Source: RGIG4079 sp045576735
GTDB taxonomy: Bacteria; Bacteroidota; Bacteroidia; Bacteroidales; Muribaculaceae
Direction of reading: 5' to 3'
DNA: 64,000 bases
NCBI GenBank assembly: GCA_045576735.1
Contig: JAZNGZ010000001.1
Coordinates: forward strand, 1 to 64,000
A program made the position numbers and the translations under genes. Within the stretch, counting starts at the first letter, position 1. Each line of letters starts with the position of its first letter. Below are positions 16,228-24,335 of the stretch, piece by piece. The notes beneath the pieces were generated by a model that saw only the letters and a list, made by a program, of their open reading frames with translations, was not told where the DNA came from and made no database searches.

Positions 16228-17451
16228 TTATAGGGTTTCGATTTTGCCTATAAAGAGTATTGCACCGGTGCTGCGTTCGGTCAACGCAAAGATAAATGGG
16301 TGGTCGAGGATAAATGAAGGTATGCTTATAGGAGCGGCTTCTCCTATTAACCCGCCCGAAACCGAAGCGGCAGTTGCTCCTTCTTCGTCGATTTTGAAGA
16401 AGTTGCTTTGAAAAGCATCTGTTATGCATATGTCACCTGTGGTAGATAAATTTGAGAAATCAGCAAAAGGAGTAAACACTCTATCTATCCCCATTTGTCT
16501 ATATATGGGCATCATATTGAGGCGATTTTTCATTGTAAATTTGGGGATTTTTATTGTTGTTTTGCCACTATGATAATTATTTTTAATCGATTCCCACCCT
16601 GTTGTTTTAATTTCAGTTATACAATCGTCAAATGTTTTGTCCTTATTTGGCAGTAAAAATCGGGCAGCGTAAGCACCATTTCCGAACGTGAGGCTTGCCA
16701 TTGTGAAAGTTTCGGCAGTTACGTATTCTATTTTCTTTCTACCGGTCATATAATAAACGGTGGGAAGACTATTGTCGATTGAATAAAAGAAACCTCTTTC
16801 AGTATCTTTTTTGTCAAATTTATCAGCCCATTCACCTTTGAAATAAAGGGCATTAAGCAATACCGCTGCCGTTGAGGGAGTAATACTTCCCTGAGGTATA
16901 AGGTCGTTGATGTAACCATGTGTTTTGTCGGAACACCAATCATTTATTTCATCTTCGGCATTTGTGCCTAATTGAAAAACATCGGCATTGTAACTTGTTT
17001 TCATGCTTGAGATAAATGACTCAAGAATGTTATATCTTTTGTTATGCCATAGTGAATTGGCGATTGATACCTCTGTTTTGGAATCAAGAAGCATGAGCTG
17101 GTTTGAGAGTTTATGCATATAACTGTTTACATCATCATTATTGCAATTCTCAAAACCAAATGCTTGATAAATCTCATCGCGAGTGGCACCGTTGGCGCCC
17201 TCAGCCGTCATGCACATTGCAAATGAAGCGCTCAATGGCGATACTATTGTGTTGCCACTTTCGGCATTTACATAGTCAAACATATTCCAAGCAAACATAT
17301 TATTTTGCTTAGCCACAGCTAACTCTCCGCCGGTGAGATTAATGAATTTTAATTCTGATTTTTCACCATTAGGTTCGTCATTTTCATCACAACCTATCAA
17401 AATGAAACTTGTCAGTGCCAGCATTAATGCTGAAAATAATCTTACGTTCAT
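16228..17451 (-). CDS. serpin family protease inhibitor lipoprotein
   Basis: A 407-residue lipoprotein (lipobox LIGC at residues 18-21). Serpin features seen are NTIVSPLSASFAMCMTAEGA, the breach/shutter block AAVLLNALYFKGEWADKF, and the C-terminal HPFIFALTERSTGAILFIG. The hinge EEGATAASV near residue 356 has the small residues needed for loop insertion, so it should be inhibitory rather than a passive serpin. Counting from the hinge puts P1 near the Ala-Ala of GEAAP, which suggests an elastase-like target, but the loop is a few residues longer than in antitrypsin and P1 cannot be fixed. It follows the sigma-barrel fusion gene by 77 bp in the same direction and may share its transcript; a TATCTTTC box in the gap could also serve it alone. 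Confidence 0.92.
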   Translation of the reverse strand: MNVRLFSALMLALTSFILIGCDENDEPNGEKSELKFINLTGGELAVAKQNNMFAWNMFDYVNAESGNTIVSPLSASFAMCMTAEGANGATRDEIYQAFGFENCNNDDVNSYMHKLSNQLMLLDSKTEVSIANSLWHNKRYNILESFISSMKTSYNADVFQLGTNAEDEINDWCSDKTHGYINDLIPQGSITPSTAAVLLNALYFKGEWADKFDKKDTERGFFYSIDNSLPTVYYMTGRKKIEYVTAETFTMASLTFGNGAYAARFLLPNKDKTFDDCITEIKTTGWESIKNNYHSGKTTIKIPKFTMKNRLNMMPIYRQMGIDRVFTPFADFSNLSTTGDICITDAFQSNFFKIDEEGATAASVSGGLIGEAAPISIPSFILDHPFIFALTERSTGAILFIGKIETL

Positions 17452-17528
17452 AATAGTAATAATTTTTAATTCAATAAAACTTTTTCTATATGAAAGATAC
17501 GAAAAAAATTAAAATACTGCATAGCAAT

Positions 17529-19244
17529 TTACCAATTAACTCTAATACCAATAGGAAGCGAAATTGATATGGGGTGTTTTGTGCGATATGTTTCGATATC
17601 ACTGCCGTTGGGTATGTAATAATAGATATTAGGCTCGGTAAATAACCCAATGTTAGGGGTGATTTTGTATTGTAACCCTATGCCTAATCCGACTGACCAT
17701 TGTAGTGGAGCATCAATATGTTGAGATTTGTGGTATAAATTAGATTTGTATAGAATATAATCGGTTTCTTGTTTTGCTTGAATAGGTATATCCATCATAA
17801 TCCCTGCCGAAGAATATATTCCCCAGTGAGATGTTTCAATCCAATTAAATGAGAGTTTTAATGGGATACCCAAGTAGTGAATGTCTTGATAACAGATGAG
17901 TCCGGCATTTTCTTTTCCTGTGATAAGTTCAGAGGATAATTTGCTATAACTTAATCCACTCTCAATGTCGAATCGTTGACTTATGCGTCGGCTTATGGAA
18001 ACAGAAGCCGTGAATGGGAAATGGTGATTTTGTGAGCGAGAGATTGTTCGTAAGCCTTGAGAGATGTATTTATTGGCAATTCGAGTAATAGCATCTTTCT
18101 CTGCTTTAGGAATATTGGCATAATTTGCATAATCTATCGCTTCTTGCCAAGTCTCTAATTCGTTGAAATCTTTTATATGTATTATACCATCGGGGAAAGC
18201 TCCATCATTTGCAAGAACTTTGACATTTGAGTGAGGATAAAAAGATTTAATATTATTTGAATAGGCTAAATTTAGATTCCACTCGGGTGTGTCGGATTCA
18301 GATGATGGGATTGAGAAATCAAGATCGGTAGTGTCATTGATGGTAATATATTCATTTGGGGTATGGTTGGGCTTAATGCTGTCAATGGCGATTGTGTCGA
18401 TCGACGATTCTCGTTTCGCAATGAAACTTGTTGAGTCAATAGGTGTATAAATAGTAGAATCGGATACGGGAACAGATTCCGGTGCGATATATTTGTGTTT
18501 TGCCTGAACCCTTTTTGTTATCTGAGGTGTTTTGGTGACAGATGGAGGGGTGACGATAGACGATGAGTCGGGTAGTTGTTCCGATTCTTTAGCCGGTTCG
18601 TTATTTTTTGAAACAATAGTGTGGATAGCATTATTTGTGTTACGTTGCTTCGATATAAAATATATAATAGGAGCAGTTATGATAACCAATAATGCTACCA
18701 AATATTTTGATAGGTGTTGTCGTAACAGCCTTTTTGCCCTTGCTAATTGAGAAGCCGAGGAGCGTGCTGCAATGCCAAGAATGTCAGCAATTTCGTTATG
18801 GGACATTCCTTGTAATACCGACATTTTGAAAACCGACTGATATCCTTTGGGAAGCTGCTCGATTGCTAATAAGATGTCTTTGATATCGAGGGGCGTTTTT
18901 TGTTCTGATTCAAAAGTGTGGGAGTCGTAATTATGGGGTGTTTCTTTCTCGTTGAGATCTGATAGTGAAATTGTGTTGTATTTCTCATTTTGTTCAAGAT
19001 ATCGAAAGGAAATATTTGATACTATGGTTGAGAGCCATTTTTCAAATCGTTTTGGATTTTGGAGTTGATTTAATTTAGAAAATGCCAAAATAAAGGCGTC
19101 GTGAGTTAATTCCTCGGCAATCATGCGGTTGCCAACAATTTTAACACATATCCTCACCATCTTATGAGAATATGTGTTGTAAAGATGACAAAGTGCGTTT
19201 TCATCACCCTTTTTTCCTCGGTTTATTAACTCTTCAATTTCCAT
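17529..19244 (-). CDS. ECF sigma factor fused to a TM helix and outer-membrane barrel
   Basis: One open frame of 571 residues. Residues 10-90 are an ECF sigma-2 region (LYNTYSHKMVRICVKIVGN, AEELTHDAFILAF, FEKWLSTIVSNISFRYL). Residues 120-180 are sigma-4, with the helix-turn-helix MSHNEIADILGIAA and the closing RAKRLLRQHL. A single membrane helix follows at once (residues 182-197, LVALLVIITAPIIYFI). Then come about 120 polar, Ser/Thr/Pro-rich residues. Residues 320-571 form a porin-like barrel of alternating strands (DIESGLSYSKLSSEL, LQWSVGLGIGLQYKI, GLFTEPNIYYYI) ending in RVNW with a terminal aromatic residue. The barrel resembles that of dual-membrane-spanning anti-sigma factors known in Bacteroides, but the cytoplasmic part here is the sigma factor. 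Inferred role: signal-gated transcription released by proteolysis. Confidence 0.88.
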   Translation of the reverse strand: MEIEELINRGKKGDENALCHLYNTYSHKMVRICVKIVGNRMIAEELTHDAFILAFSKLNQLQNPKRFEKWLSTIVSNISFRYLEQNEKYNTISLSDLNEKETPHNYDSHTFESEQKTPLDIKDILLAIEQLPKGYQSVFKMSVLQGMSHNEIADILGIAARSSASQLARAKRLLRQHLSKYLVALLVIITAPIIYFISKQRNTNNAIHTIVSKNNEPAKESEQLPDSSSIVTPPSVTKTPQITKRVQAKHKYIAPESVPVSDSTIYTPIDSTSFIAKRESSIDTIAIDSIKPNHTPNEYITINDTTDLDFSIPSSESDTPEWNLNLAYSNNIKSFYPHSNVKVLANDGAFPDGIIHIKDFNELETWQEAIDYANYANIPKAEKDAITRIANKYISQGLRTISRSQNHHFPFTASVSISRRISQRFDIESGLSYSKLSSELITGKENAGLICYQDIHYLGIPLKLSFNWIETSHWGIYSSAGIMMDIPIQAKQETDYILYKSNLYHKSQHIDAPLQWSVGLGIGLQYKITPNIGLFTEPNIYYYIPNGSDIETYRTKHPISISLPIGIRVNW

Positions 19245-19298
19245 AAAAAAATGGCGTCACATAAATATGATACGACTTTGAGGAAAAGACTGCATCGA

Positions 19299-19340
19299 AT
19301 AATGCAGAATTTACAATGCATAATGCCTAATTAATGCGGA
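19299..19340. repeat. AT-rich ATGCATAATGC-type repeat
   Basis: A degenerate tract (AATGCAGAATTTACAATGCATAATGCC) of the same type as 11229-11262, between the sigma-barrel gene and the polyprenyl synthase. Confidence 0.4.
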
Positions 19341-19384
19341 ATGCAGAATTGCGCTTTGCTACTATCAATTCTCAACTTCCCGTT

Positions 19385-20359
19385 TTATTTGTTGCGGGAG
19401 ATGATGAAGTCGATGATTGCGATGAAGAAGTCGCGTGTTTGCGATTCGGGGAATTGCGATATTATTTCAACGGCTTCGTTGCGAAGGCGTTGCATTGTGT
19501 CGTAGGCATATTCGATGCCGCCATGACGTTTGGCATATTCGATGAGGGTGTTAATCTCGTCGGTGTCGAGAATCTCTTTTTTAGAGAGTGCGAGCATTTC
19601 ATCGTGTTGAGGCAATGTGTCGTTGAGCAACACATGGAGCAAGGGGAGTGTGATTTTCCCTTCGCGAAGGTCGTTGCCGGTGGGTTTGCCTATCTTTTCG
19701 TCGTTGAAATAGTCGAAAATGTCATCTTTGATTTGGAAACACAACCCGAGTAGACGAGCTACTTGGGCAAGACGTTGGGTGTCATCGTCGGAAGCTCCCA
19801 CAGCAAAGGCTCCCACTTCAACACACGATACGAATAGCGAAGCCGTTTTGCGATAAATTGTTTCGAAATAGGCGTCTTCGTTGAGATTGTGGAAGCGAGC
19901 ATTATATATCTGGTCAATCTCGCCAATAGAGAGCAGTTTCCCGAGGTTGGTGATTGACTTGATGATTTTTATGTCGTTAGTTTCAATGGCTTGGAGTAGG
20001 GCAGATGAAAGGAAGAAGTCGCCCACAAGTACTGCGATGTGGTTGTCCCAAATGTTGTTGATAGTGGCTTGTCCACGACGCAACTTAGTGTCGTCGACTA
20101 CGTCGTCGTGAATGAGAGTGGCATTGTGAAGCAGCTCGACAGCAGTAGCGGCAGAGATAACATTTTCGTTGACCTCGCCGAGAAGCTTGGCACTCAAAAT
20201 CACAATAATTGGTCGTATTTGTTTCCCTTTTGATTTGAGATACCCTTCAATCACTTGATTCATCAACGCATTGGGCGAGGCCAAGGTGTCGGAAATGCGT
20301 TTGTTGAGCATATCCAATTCGGGAGCGATTGATTTTTGTATTGATTGAAATGTAGACAT
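19385..20359 (-). CDS. polyprenyl diphosphate synthase
   Basis: A 324-residue cytoplasmic trans-prenyltransferase that extends isoprenoid chains for menaquinone side chains. The first Asp-rich motif is HDDVVDDTKLRRG near residue 84 and the second is QIKDDIFDYF near residue 213. The basic GKQIRPIIV segment lies near residue 46. It is of the IspB/octaprenyl synthase type; the product length cannot be read from sequence with certainty. The ATG at 20359 is preferred over the TTG one codon upstream. A TAATTTTG box is at 20396-20389. It is divergent from polA, with 190 bp between the two starts. Confidence 0.9.
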   Translation of the reverse strand: MSTFQSIQKSIAPELDMLNKRISDTLASPNALMNQVIEGYLKSKGKQIRPIIVILSAKLLGEVNENVISAATAVELLHNATLIHDDVVDDTKLRRGQATINNIWDNHIAVLVGDFFLSSALLQAIETNDIKIIKSITNLGKLLSIGEIDQIYNARFHNLNEDAYFETIYRKTASLFVSCVEVGAFAVGASDDDTQRLAQVARLLGLCFQIKDDIFDYFNDEKIGKPTGNDLREGKITLPLLHVLLNDTLPQHDEMLALSKKEILDTDEINTLIEYAKRHGGIEYAYDTMQRLRNEAVEIISQFPESQTRDFFIAIIDFIISRNK

Positions 20360-20514
20360 CAAAAAAGATTAAAAAGTAAAATTTCGTGCAAAATTAGTAA
20401 AACTTATAATATTAACGAGGTAAAAAATGATAAAAAGGAGCGATAAAGTGAAAAAATGGTGATTTTTTTTAATTTTTAGGGCTTGGTTGAGGTTTTATGC
20501 GTATATTTATCGAT

Positions 20515-20522
20515 TATTTTTG
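20515..20522 (+). promoter_or_regulatory. -7 box of polA
   Basis: TATTTTTG, 27 bp before the polA start. The nearest TTG lies 25 bp upstream, longer than usual. Confidence 0.35.
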
Positions 20523-20549
20523 TGAAACAAGTTTATTGCAATCTATAAG

Positions 20550-23300
20550 ATGGAAGATAAAAAATTACTACTCATTGATGCTTATGCGTTAATATATAGA
20601 GCTTATTATGCCTTGATACGTGCCCCGCGAATTACCTCAAAGGGATTGAATACCTCGGCTATTTTCGGGTTCTGCAACACGCTTGACGATGTGTTGCGCA
20701 AAGAAAACCCCACGCATGTGGCAGTGTGTTTCGACCCCAAGGGTGGCACATTTCGCCATGAGGCATATCCCGAATATAAGGCTCAGCGTGATGCACAACC
20801 CGAAGATATAACTCTCTCAATACCATATATCAAAGACATTCTTGCCGCAAATAATATCACAGTGATAGAGGTGCCCGGTTATGAGGCCGACGATGTGATA
20901 GGAACAATTTCACGCAAGGCCGAGGGTGAAGGGTATCTCACATTGATGATGACCCCCGACAAGGATTATGGTCAGTTGGTGACCGACCGTGTGTTGATGT
21001 ATCGCCCTGCGTTAAAAGGTGCGGGTTTTGAGGTGCGAGGAGTGAAAGAGGTGTGCGAAAAATATGGCATTTCTTCTCCGTTGCAAGTGATTGACCTTCT
21101 TGCGCTTGAGGGAGATGCGAGCGATAATATCCCTGGTTGTCCCGGTGTGGGAGAGAAAACGGCGGTGAAGCTTATTGGAGAGTGGGGATCGGTTGAAAAC
21201 CTCATCGAAAATGTCGACTCGCTTAAAGGTGCCGTGCAAAAGAAGATTTCAGAGAATATCGAGAAGATAAAATTCTCAAAATTCCTCGTAACGATAAAAA
21301 CAGATGTGCCGGTTGAGTTGAATCTTGATGATTTGGCTCGCAAGGAGGCCGATGAGGCACGATTGATAGAGATTTACACCGAGCTTGAATTCAAATCATT
21401 CTTGTCGAAGATGGGTGTGAAATCGGTTGCCGAACCGGTGGCACAGCCGCAAGAACCATCATTGTTTGATGGTCCATCGCTTTTTGACGCTCCGCAAGAG
21501 GAACAAATGTGTATGAAGAGAGATGCTGAATATAGAGTGGTGACAACTCTTAATGAAACTACCGAGGTGGTGGCTCAGGCATTAGGTTGCGGAGTTGTGG
21601 GCATGGCTGTATATGCTATCGGAGCCGACGCGATGACTGCACGTTGGCAAGGGTTGGCATTATCGACACAAGAATCGAAAGCGGTGTATATAAAAATACC
21701 CGCCGAGAGCGAGGCGCGAGAGCAGATGAAGGTGGTGTTGAAGTTATTGCTTTGCTCAAAGTCGGTGAGATTTGTGAGCCACGATGTGAAACGCGATTAT
21801 ATCGTGTTGCATAATGAAGGTATTGACATGGGCGATAATTATTACGACACCTCGGTGGCGCATTATCTGTTGCAATCAGAGATGAAACATGCGTTGCCAT
21901 CGTTGGCGTTCACCTATCTTGGATGCATGGTGAGTAGCGGTGTAGAGGAGGCTCTTCAACGCAAAAACGGTGGTGCAATTGAAGATGCTATAGTGGATGA
22001 TGTGATGTGTGAGATAGCCGATGTCACATTGAGACTATATGAAAAATTTGTTCCAATGCTTGAGCAAGAGGGTTTGACTTCGTTGATGGAAGAAATAGAA
22101 CTACCCTTTGTGAAAGTGCTTGCCGATATGGAGATTGAGGGTGTGAGAATCGACGTGAATGAATTGGCAAAGATGTCGGAAAATCTTAGCTCTCGCCTTC
22201 ATGATATTGAACAACAAGTATATGAACTAGCCGGTGGAGAGTTTAATATCTCGTCGCCAATGCAAGTGGGTGAGGTGTTGTTTGAACGATTGAAAATCGA
22301 CCCTAAGGCAAAACGCACAAAACGCGGAGCCTATTCCACTACTGAGGAGATATTGGAAAAATATCGAAACACACAACCTATTGTTGACAAAATATTGCAA
22401 ATTAGAGGGTTGAAAAAGTTGTTGAGCACCTATATCAACGCATTGCCTGAGTTGATAAACCCGGCTACAGGTAAGATTCATACTTCATATAACCAAACGG
22501 TGACGGCTACCGGGCGCATCTCTTCAACAAATCCTAATTTGCAAAATATCCCTGTGCGCACCGATGACGGTCGTGAAATACGCCGCGCGTTTATTGCCGA
22601 TGAGGGGTGTGAACTATACTCGGCCGACTATTCGCAAATCGAATTGCGATTGATTGCCGACATGAGTGGCGACGAAAATATGATTGAGGCATTTAATTCG
22701 GGTGCCGATATTCATCGAGCCACAGCGGCTAAAGTGTATGGAGTGGCTCTTGAAGAGGTTACCGATGAGCAACGTCGCTATGCCAAAACGGCTAATTTCG
22801 GAATCATATATGGTATTTCAGCGTTTGGACTTTCTGAGCGTTTGTCAATATCTCGTGGTGATGCAAAGAAATTAATTGATGGATATTATGAAAGTTATCC
22901 GCAGATGCGTCAGTATATGGACGAAACGCTTGAACAAGTGCGCAAAGATGGCTATGTGTCGACAATTAAAGGTCGCCGTAGATATTTGCCCGATATAAAC
23001 TCGCGTAATGCAGTGGTGCGCGGTTATGCCGAGCGCAATGCCGTGAATGCGCCTATTCAAGGGTCAGCTGCCGATATAATAAAGGTGGCAATGATTGATA
23101 TTGCCCGTGAGTTTGCCAAAGAAGGGTTGCGCTCAAAAATGATAATGCAAGTGCATGACGAACTTGTGTTTAATGTTGCTACTCAAGAACTTGAACGAGT
23201 GAAAGAGATTGTAAAACGTAATATGGAAAATGCGTATCATGGGCGTGTGTCATTGATAGTATCGGCAGGAGTAGGTAAGAACTGGCTGGAGGCTCACTAG
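20550..23300 (+). CDS. polA: DNA polymerase I
   Basis: A 916-residue replication and repair polymerase. Residues 1-290 are the 5' nuclease, with the aspartates of GYEADDVIG, TPDKDYGQL and LEGDASDNIPG. Residues of about 325-500 occupy the place of the 3'-5' proofreading domain. Residues 530-916 are the polymerase: motif A SADYSQIELR, motif B RRYAKTANFGIIYGIS, motif C VHDELVF. All polymerase catalytic residues are present. In the middle domain the ExoI DxE is absent (GVVGMAVYAIG near 348-358), and the Tyr and Asp of ExoIII are replaced (VMCEIADVT). Proofreading is therefore probably lost. The length is normal for the family. Confidence 0.96.
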   Translation: MEDKKLLLIDAYALIYRAYYALIRAPRITSKGLNTSAIFGFCNTLDDVLRKENPTHVAVCFDPKGGTFRHEAYPEYKAQRDAQPEDITLSIPYIKDILAANNITVIEVPGYEADDVIGTISRKAEGEGYLTLMMTPDKDYGQLVTDRVLMYRPALKGAGFEVRGVKEVCEKYGISSPLQVIDLLALEGDASDNIPGCPGVGEKTAVKLIGEWGSVENLIENVDSLKGAVQKKISENIEKIKFSKFLVTIKTDVPVELNLDDLARKEADEARLIEIYTELEFKSFLSKMGVKSVAEPVAQPQEPSLFDGPSLFDAPQEEQMCMKRDAEYRVVTTLNETTEVVAQALGCGVVGMAVYAIGADAMTARWQGLALSTQESKAVYIKIPAESEAREQMKVVLKLLLCSKSVRFVSHDVKRDYIVLHNEGIDMGDNYYDTSVAHYLLQSEMKHALPSLAFTYLGCMVSSGVEEALQRKNGGAIEDAIVDDVMCEIADVTLRLYEKFVPMLEQEGLTSLMEEIELPFVKVLADMEIEGVRIDVNELAKMSENLSSRLHDIEQQVYELAGGEFNISSPMQVGEVLFERLKIDPKAKRTKRGAYSTTEEILEKYRNTQPIVDKILQIRGLKKLLSTYINALPELINPATGKIHTSYNQTVTATGRISSTNPNLQNIPVRTDDGREIRRAFIADEGCELYSADYSQIELRLIADMSGDENMIEAFNSGADIHRATAAKVYGVALEEVTDEQRRYAKTANFGIIYGISAFGLSERLSISRGDAKKLIDGYYESYPQMRQYMDETLEQVRKDGYVSTIKGRRRYLPDINSRNAVVRGYAERNAVNAPIQGSAADIIKVAMIDIAREFAKEGLRSKMIMQVHDELVFNVATQELERVKEIVKRNMENAYHGRVSLIVSAGVGKNWLEAH

Positions 23301-23371
23301 GAGATATTGCATATAAAACGGTTTTTTTGTAAAAAAAATAGTTTTTAAGATAGAAATTAAAAATAAAATTC

Positions 23372-23379
23372 TACTTTTG
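23372..23379 (+). promoter_or_regulatory. -7 box of the Lys/Glu-repeat lipoprotein gene
   Basis: TACTTTTG, 29 bp before the start codon at 23409. Confidence 0.45.
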
Positions 23380-23408
23380 TGGAATAAATAATTAAAAAAA
23401 TTAGAGAT

Positions 23409-23876
23409 ATGAAAAAGTTCTTTTATTTAGGAGCAATATTGATGTTAATGGCATCATGTGGCTCAGGTGAAACAAGTAAGTCTACAAGTGCCGATGAGGA
23501 TACTGCATCATACTATGACTGTGATCCAAATCAAATTGATCAAGCTGTTCCCAGTGGAGAATATGAAGGAAATGTAGATGAATCAGATGCCAATGGAAAT
23601 GGTGACGAAACAACACTCCCTGAAGGAGTAGAGCCTGAAGACGAAGAAACTTCAACTAAGGATAAGGCCAAAGAACTCTACGAAAAAGGGAAGGAAAAAG
23701 GAAAAGAAGTTGTAGAAAAAGGCAAAGAAAAGGTTAAAGAAATAGACGAAGCAACTAAAGATGACCGTAAAAAGGCTGCTGAGAAGGGAAAAGAACTTTA
23801 CGAAAAAGGTAAAGAAAAAGGAAAAGACGCCGTAAAAAAAGGAAAAGAAAAAATTAATGATTTATTAGATAAATAA
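23409..23876 (+). CDS. lipoprotein with Lys/Glu amphipathic repeats
   Basis: A 155-residue protein with a signal peptide and the lipobox LMASC (Cys 17). An acidic, low-complexity stretch covers residues 20-85. Residues 90-155 form a Lys/Glu/Gly repeat built on KELYEKGKEKGKE, present twice, with further KGKEKVKE and KGKEKINDL units. It would form a long charged helix reminiscent of LEA-type proteins or YtxH-like tails. No enzyme motif is seen. It is transcribed alone: own promoter, and a perfect terminator behind it. Function is unknown; an envelope-stress or spacer role is a guess. Confidence 0.7.
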   Translation: MKKFFYLGAILMLMASCGSGETSKSTSADEDTASYYDCDPNQIDQAVPSGEYEGNVDESDANGNGDETTLPEGVEPEDEETSTKDKAKELYEKGKEKGKEVVEKGKEKVKEIDEATKDDRKKAAEKGKELYEKGKEKGKDAVKKGKEKINDLLDK

Positions 23877-23895
23877 TTGATAATAAGTATAAAGC

Positions 23896-23934
23896 AAAGC
23901 GGTGTGTCTAATCAAATTGACACACCGCTTTTGT
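23896..23934 (+). terminator. terminator of the Lys/Glu-repeat lipoprotein gene
   Basis: AAAGCGGTGTGTC and GACACACCGCTTT form a perfect 13-bp stem followed by TTG; it lies 19 bp past the stop. Confidence 0.8.
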
Positions 23935-24070
23935 GTTATATTGATACACTTATTTTTACAATCTATTGAGTCGTGTTGAGAATTTGTTATTGCAAAATTT
24001 ATTAATGAGATGCACAAAAAAAGAAAGTTGCTAACAAATTGGAAGCCAATTATTAACAACTTTGAAAATG

Positions 24071-24144
24071 TGGAGTATAGCGGACTCGAACCGCTCACCT
24101 CGACACTGCCAGTGTCGCGCTCTAGCCAGATGAGCTAATACCCC
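24071..24144 (-). tRNA. tRNA-Ala (GGC)
   Basis: A complete cloverleaf on the minus strand. The acceptor GGGGTAT pairs with ATACTCC and includes the G3-U70 pair that identifies alanine tRNAs. The anticodon arm CGACA-CTGGCAG-TGTCG reads GGC. The T arm has GGTTCGAGTCC. The discriminator is A, and CCA is not encoded. Confidence 0.96.
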
Positions 24145-24157
24145 TTGTTTGCGCATG

Positions 24158-24189
24158 CAAAATTAATACTATTTTTGGGCGGTTGCAAA
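24158..24189 (-). promoter_or_regulatory. promoter of tRNA-Ala
   Basis: Minus strand: TTTG (24189-24186), 20 bp, TAATTTTG (24165-24158). Confidence 0.65.
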
Positions 24190-24335
24190 TTTTTGCGAAA
24201 AAATAATGCATAATAGTGAGCAAAAGAGTGTATTTGATTGTTTTTTTAAGATATATTAAGTCTTTAGGCGCGAAAAATAGTGTTAAATTAATGATTTTGT
24301 TACTATCTTTACAAAATATTTTATATTGGATAAAT

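Noticed and set aside
16157..16429. Minus-strand open frame of 90 codons over the serpin 3' end
   Set aside because: It overlaps the serpin coding sequence in another frame and its terminator; the composition is not protein-like.
18640..18720. Sigma-barrel fusion as an assembly error
   Set aside because: The frame is open across the junction, codon use is alike on both sides, and no start codon with a signal peptide precedes the barrel; a read check is still the decisive test.
24216..24335. Longer N-terminus for the NamZ-like protein
   Set aside because: The 40 extra residues precede a clear signal peptide that starts at 24336, and the DNA there overlaps the probable promoter.
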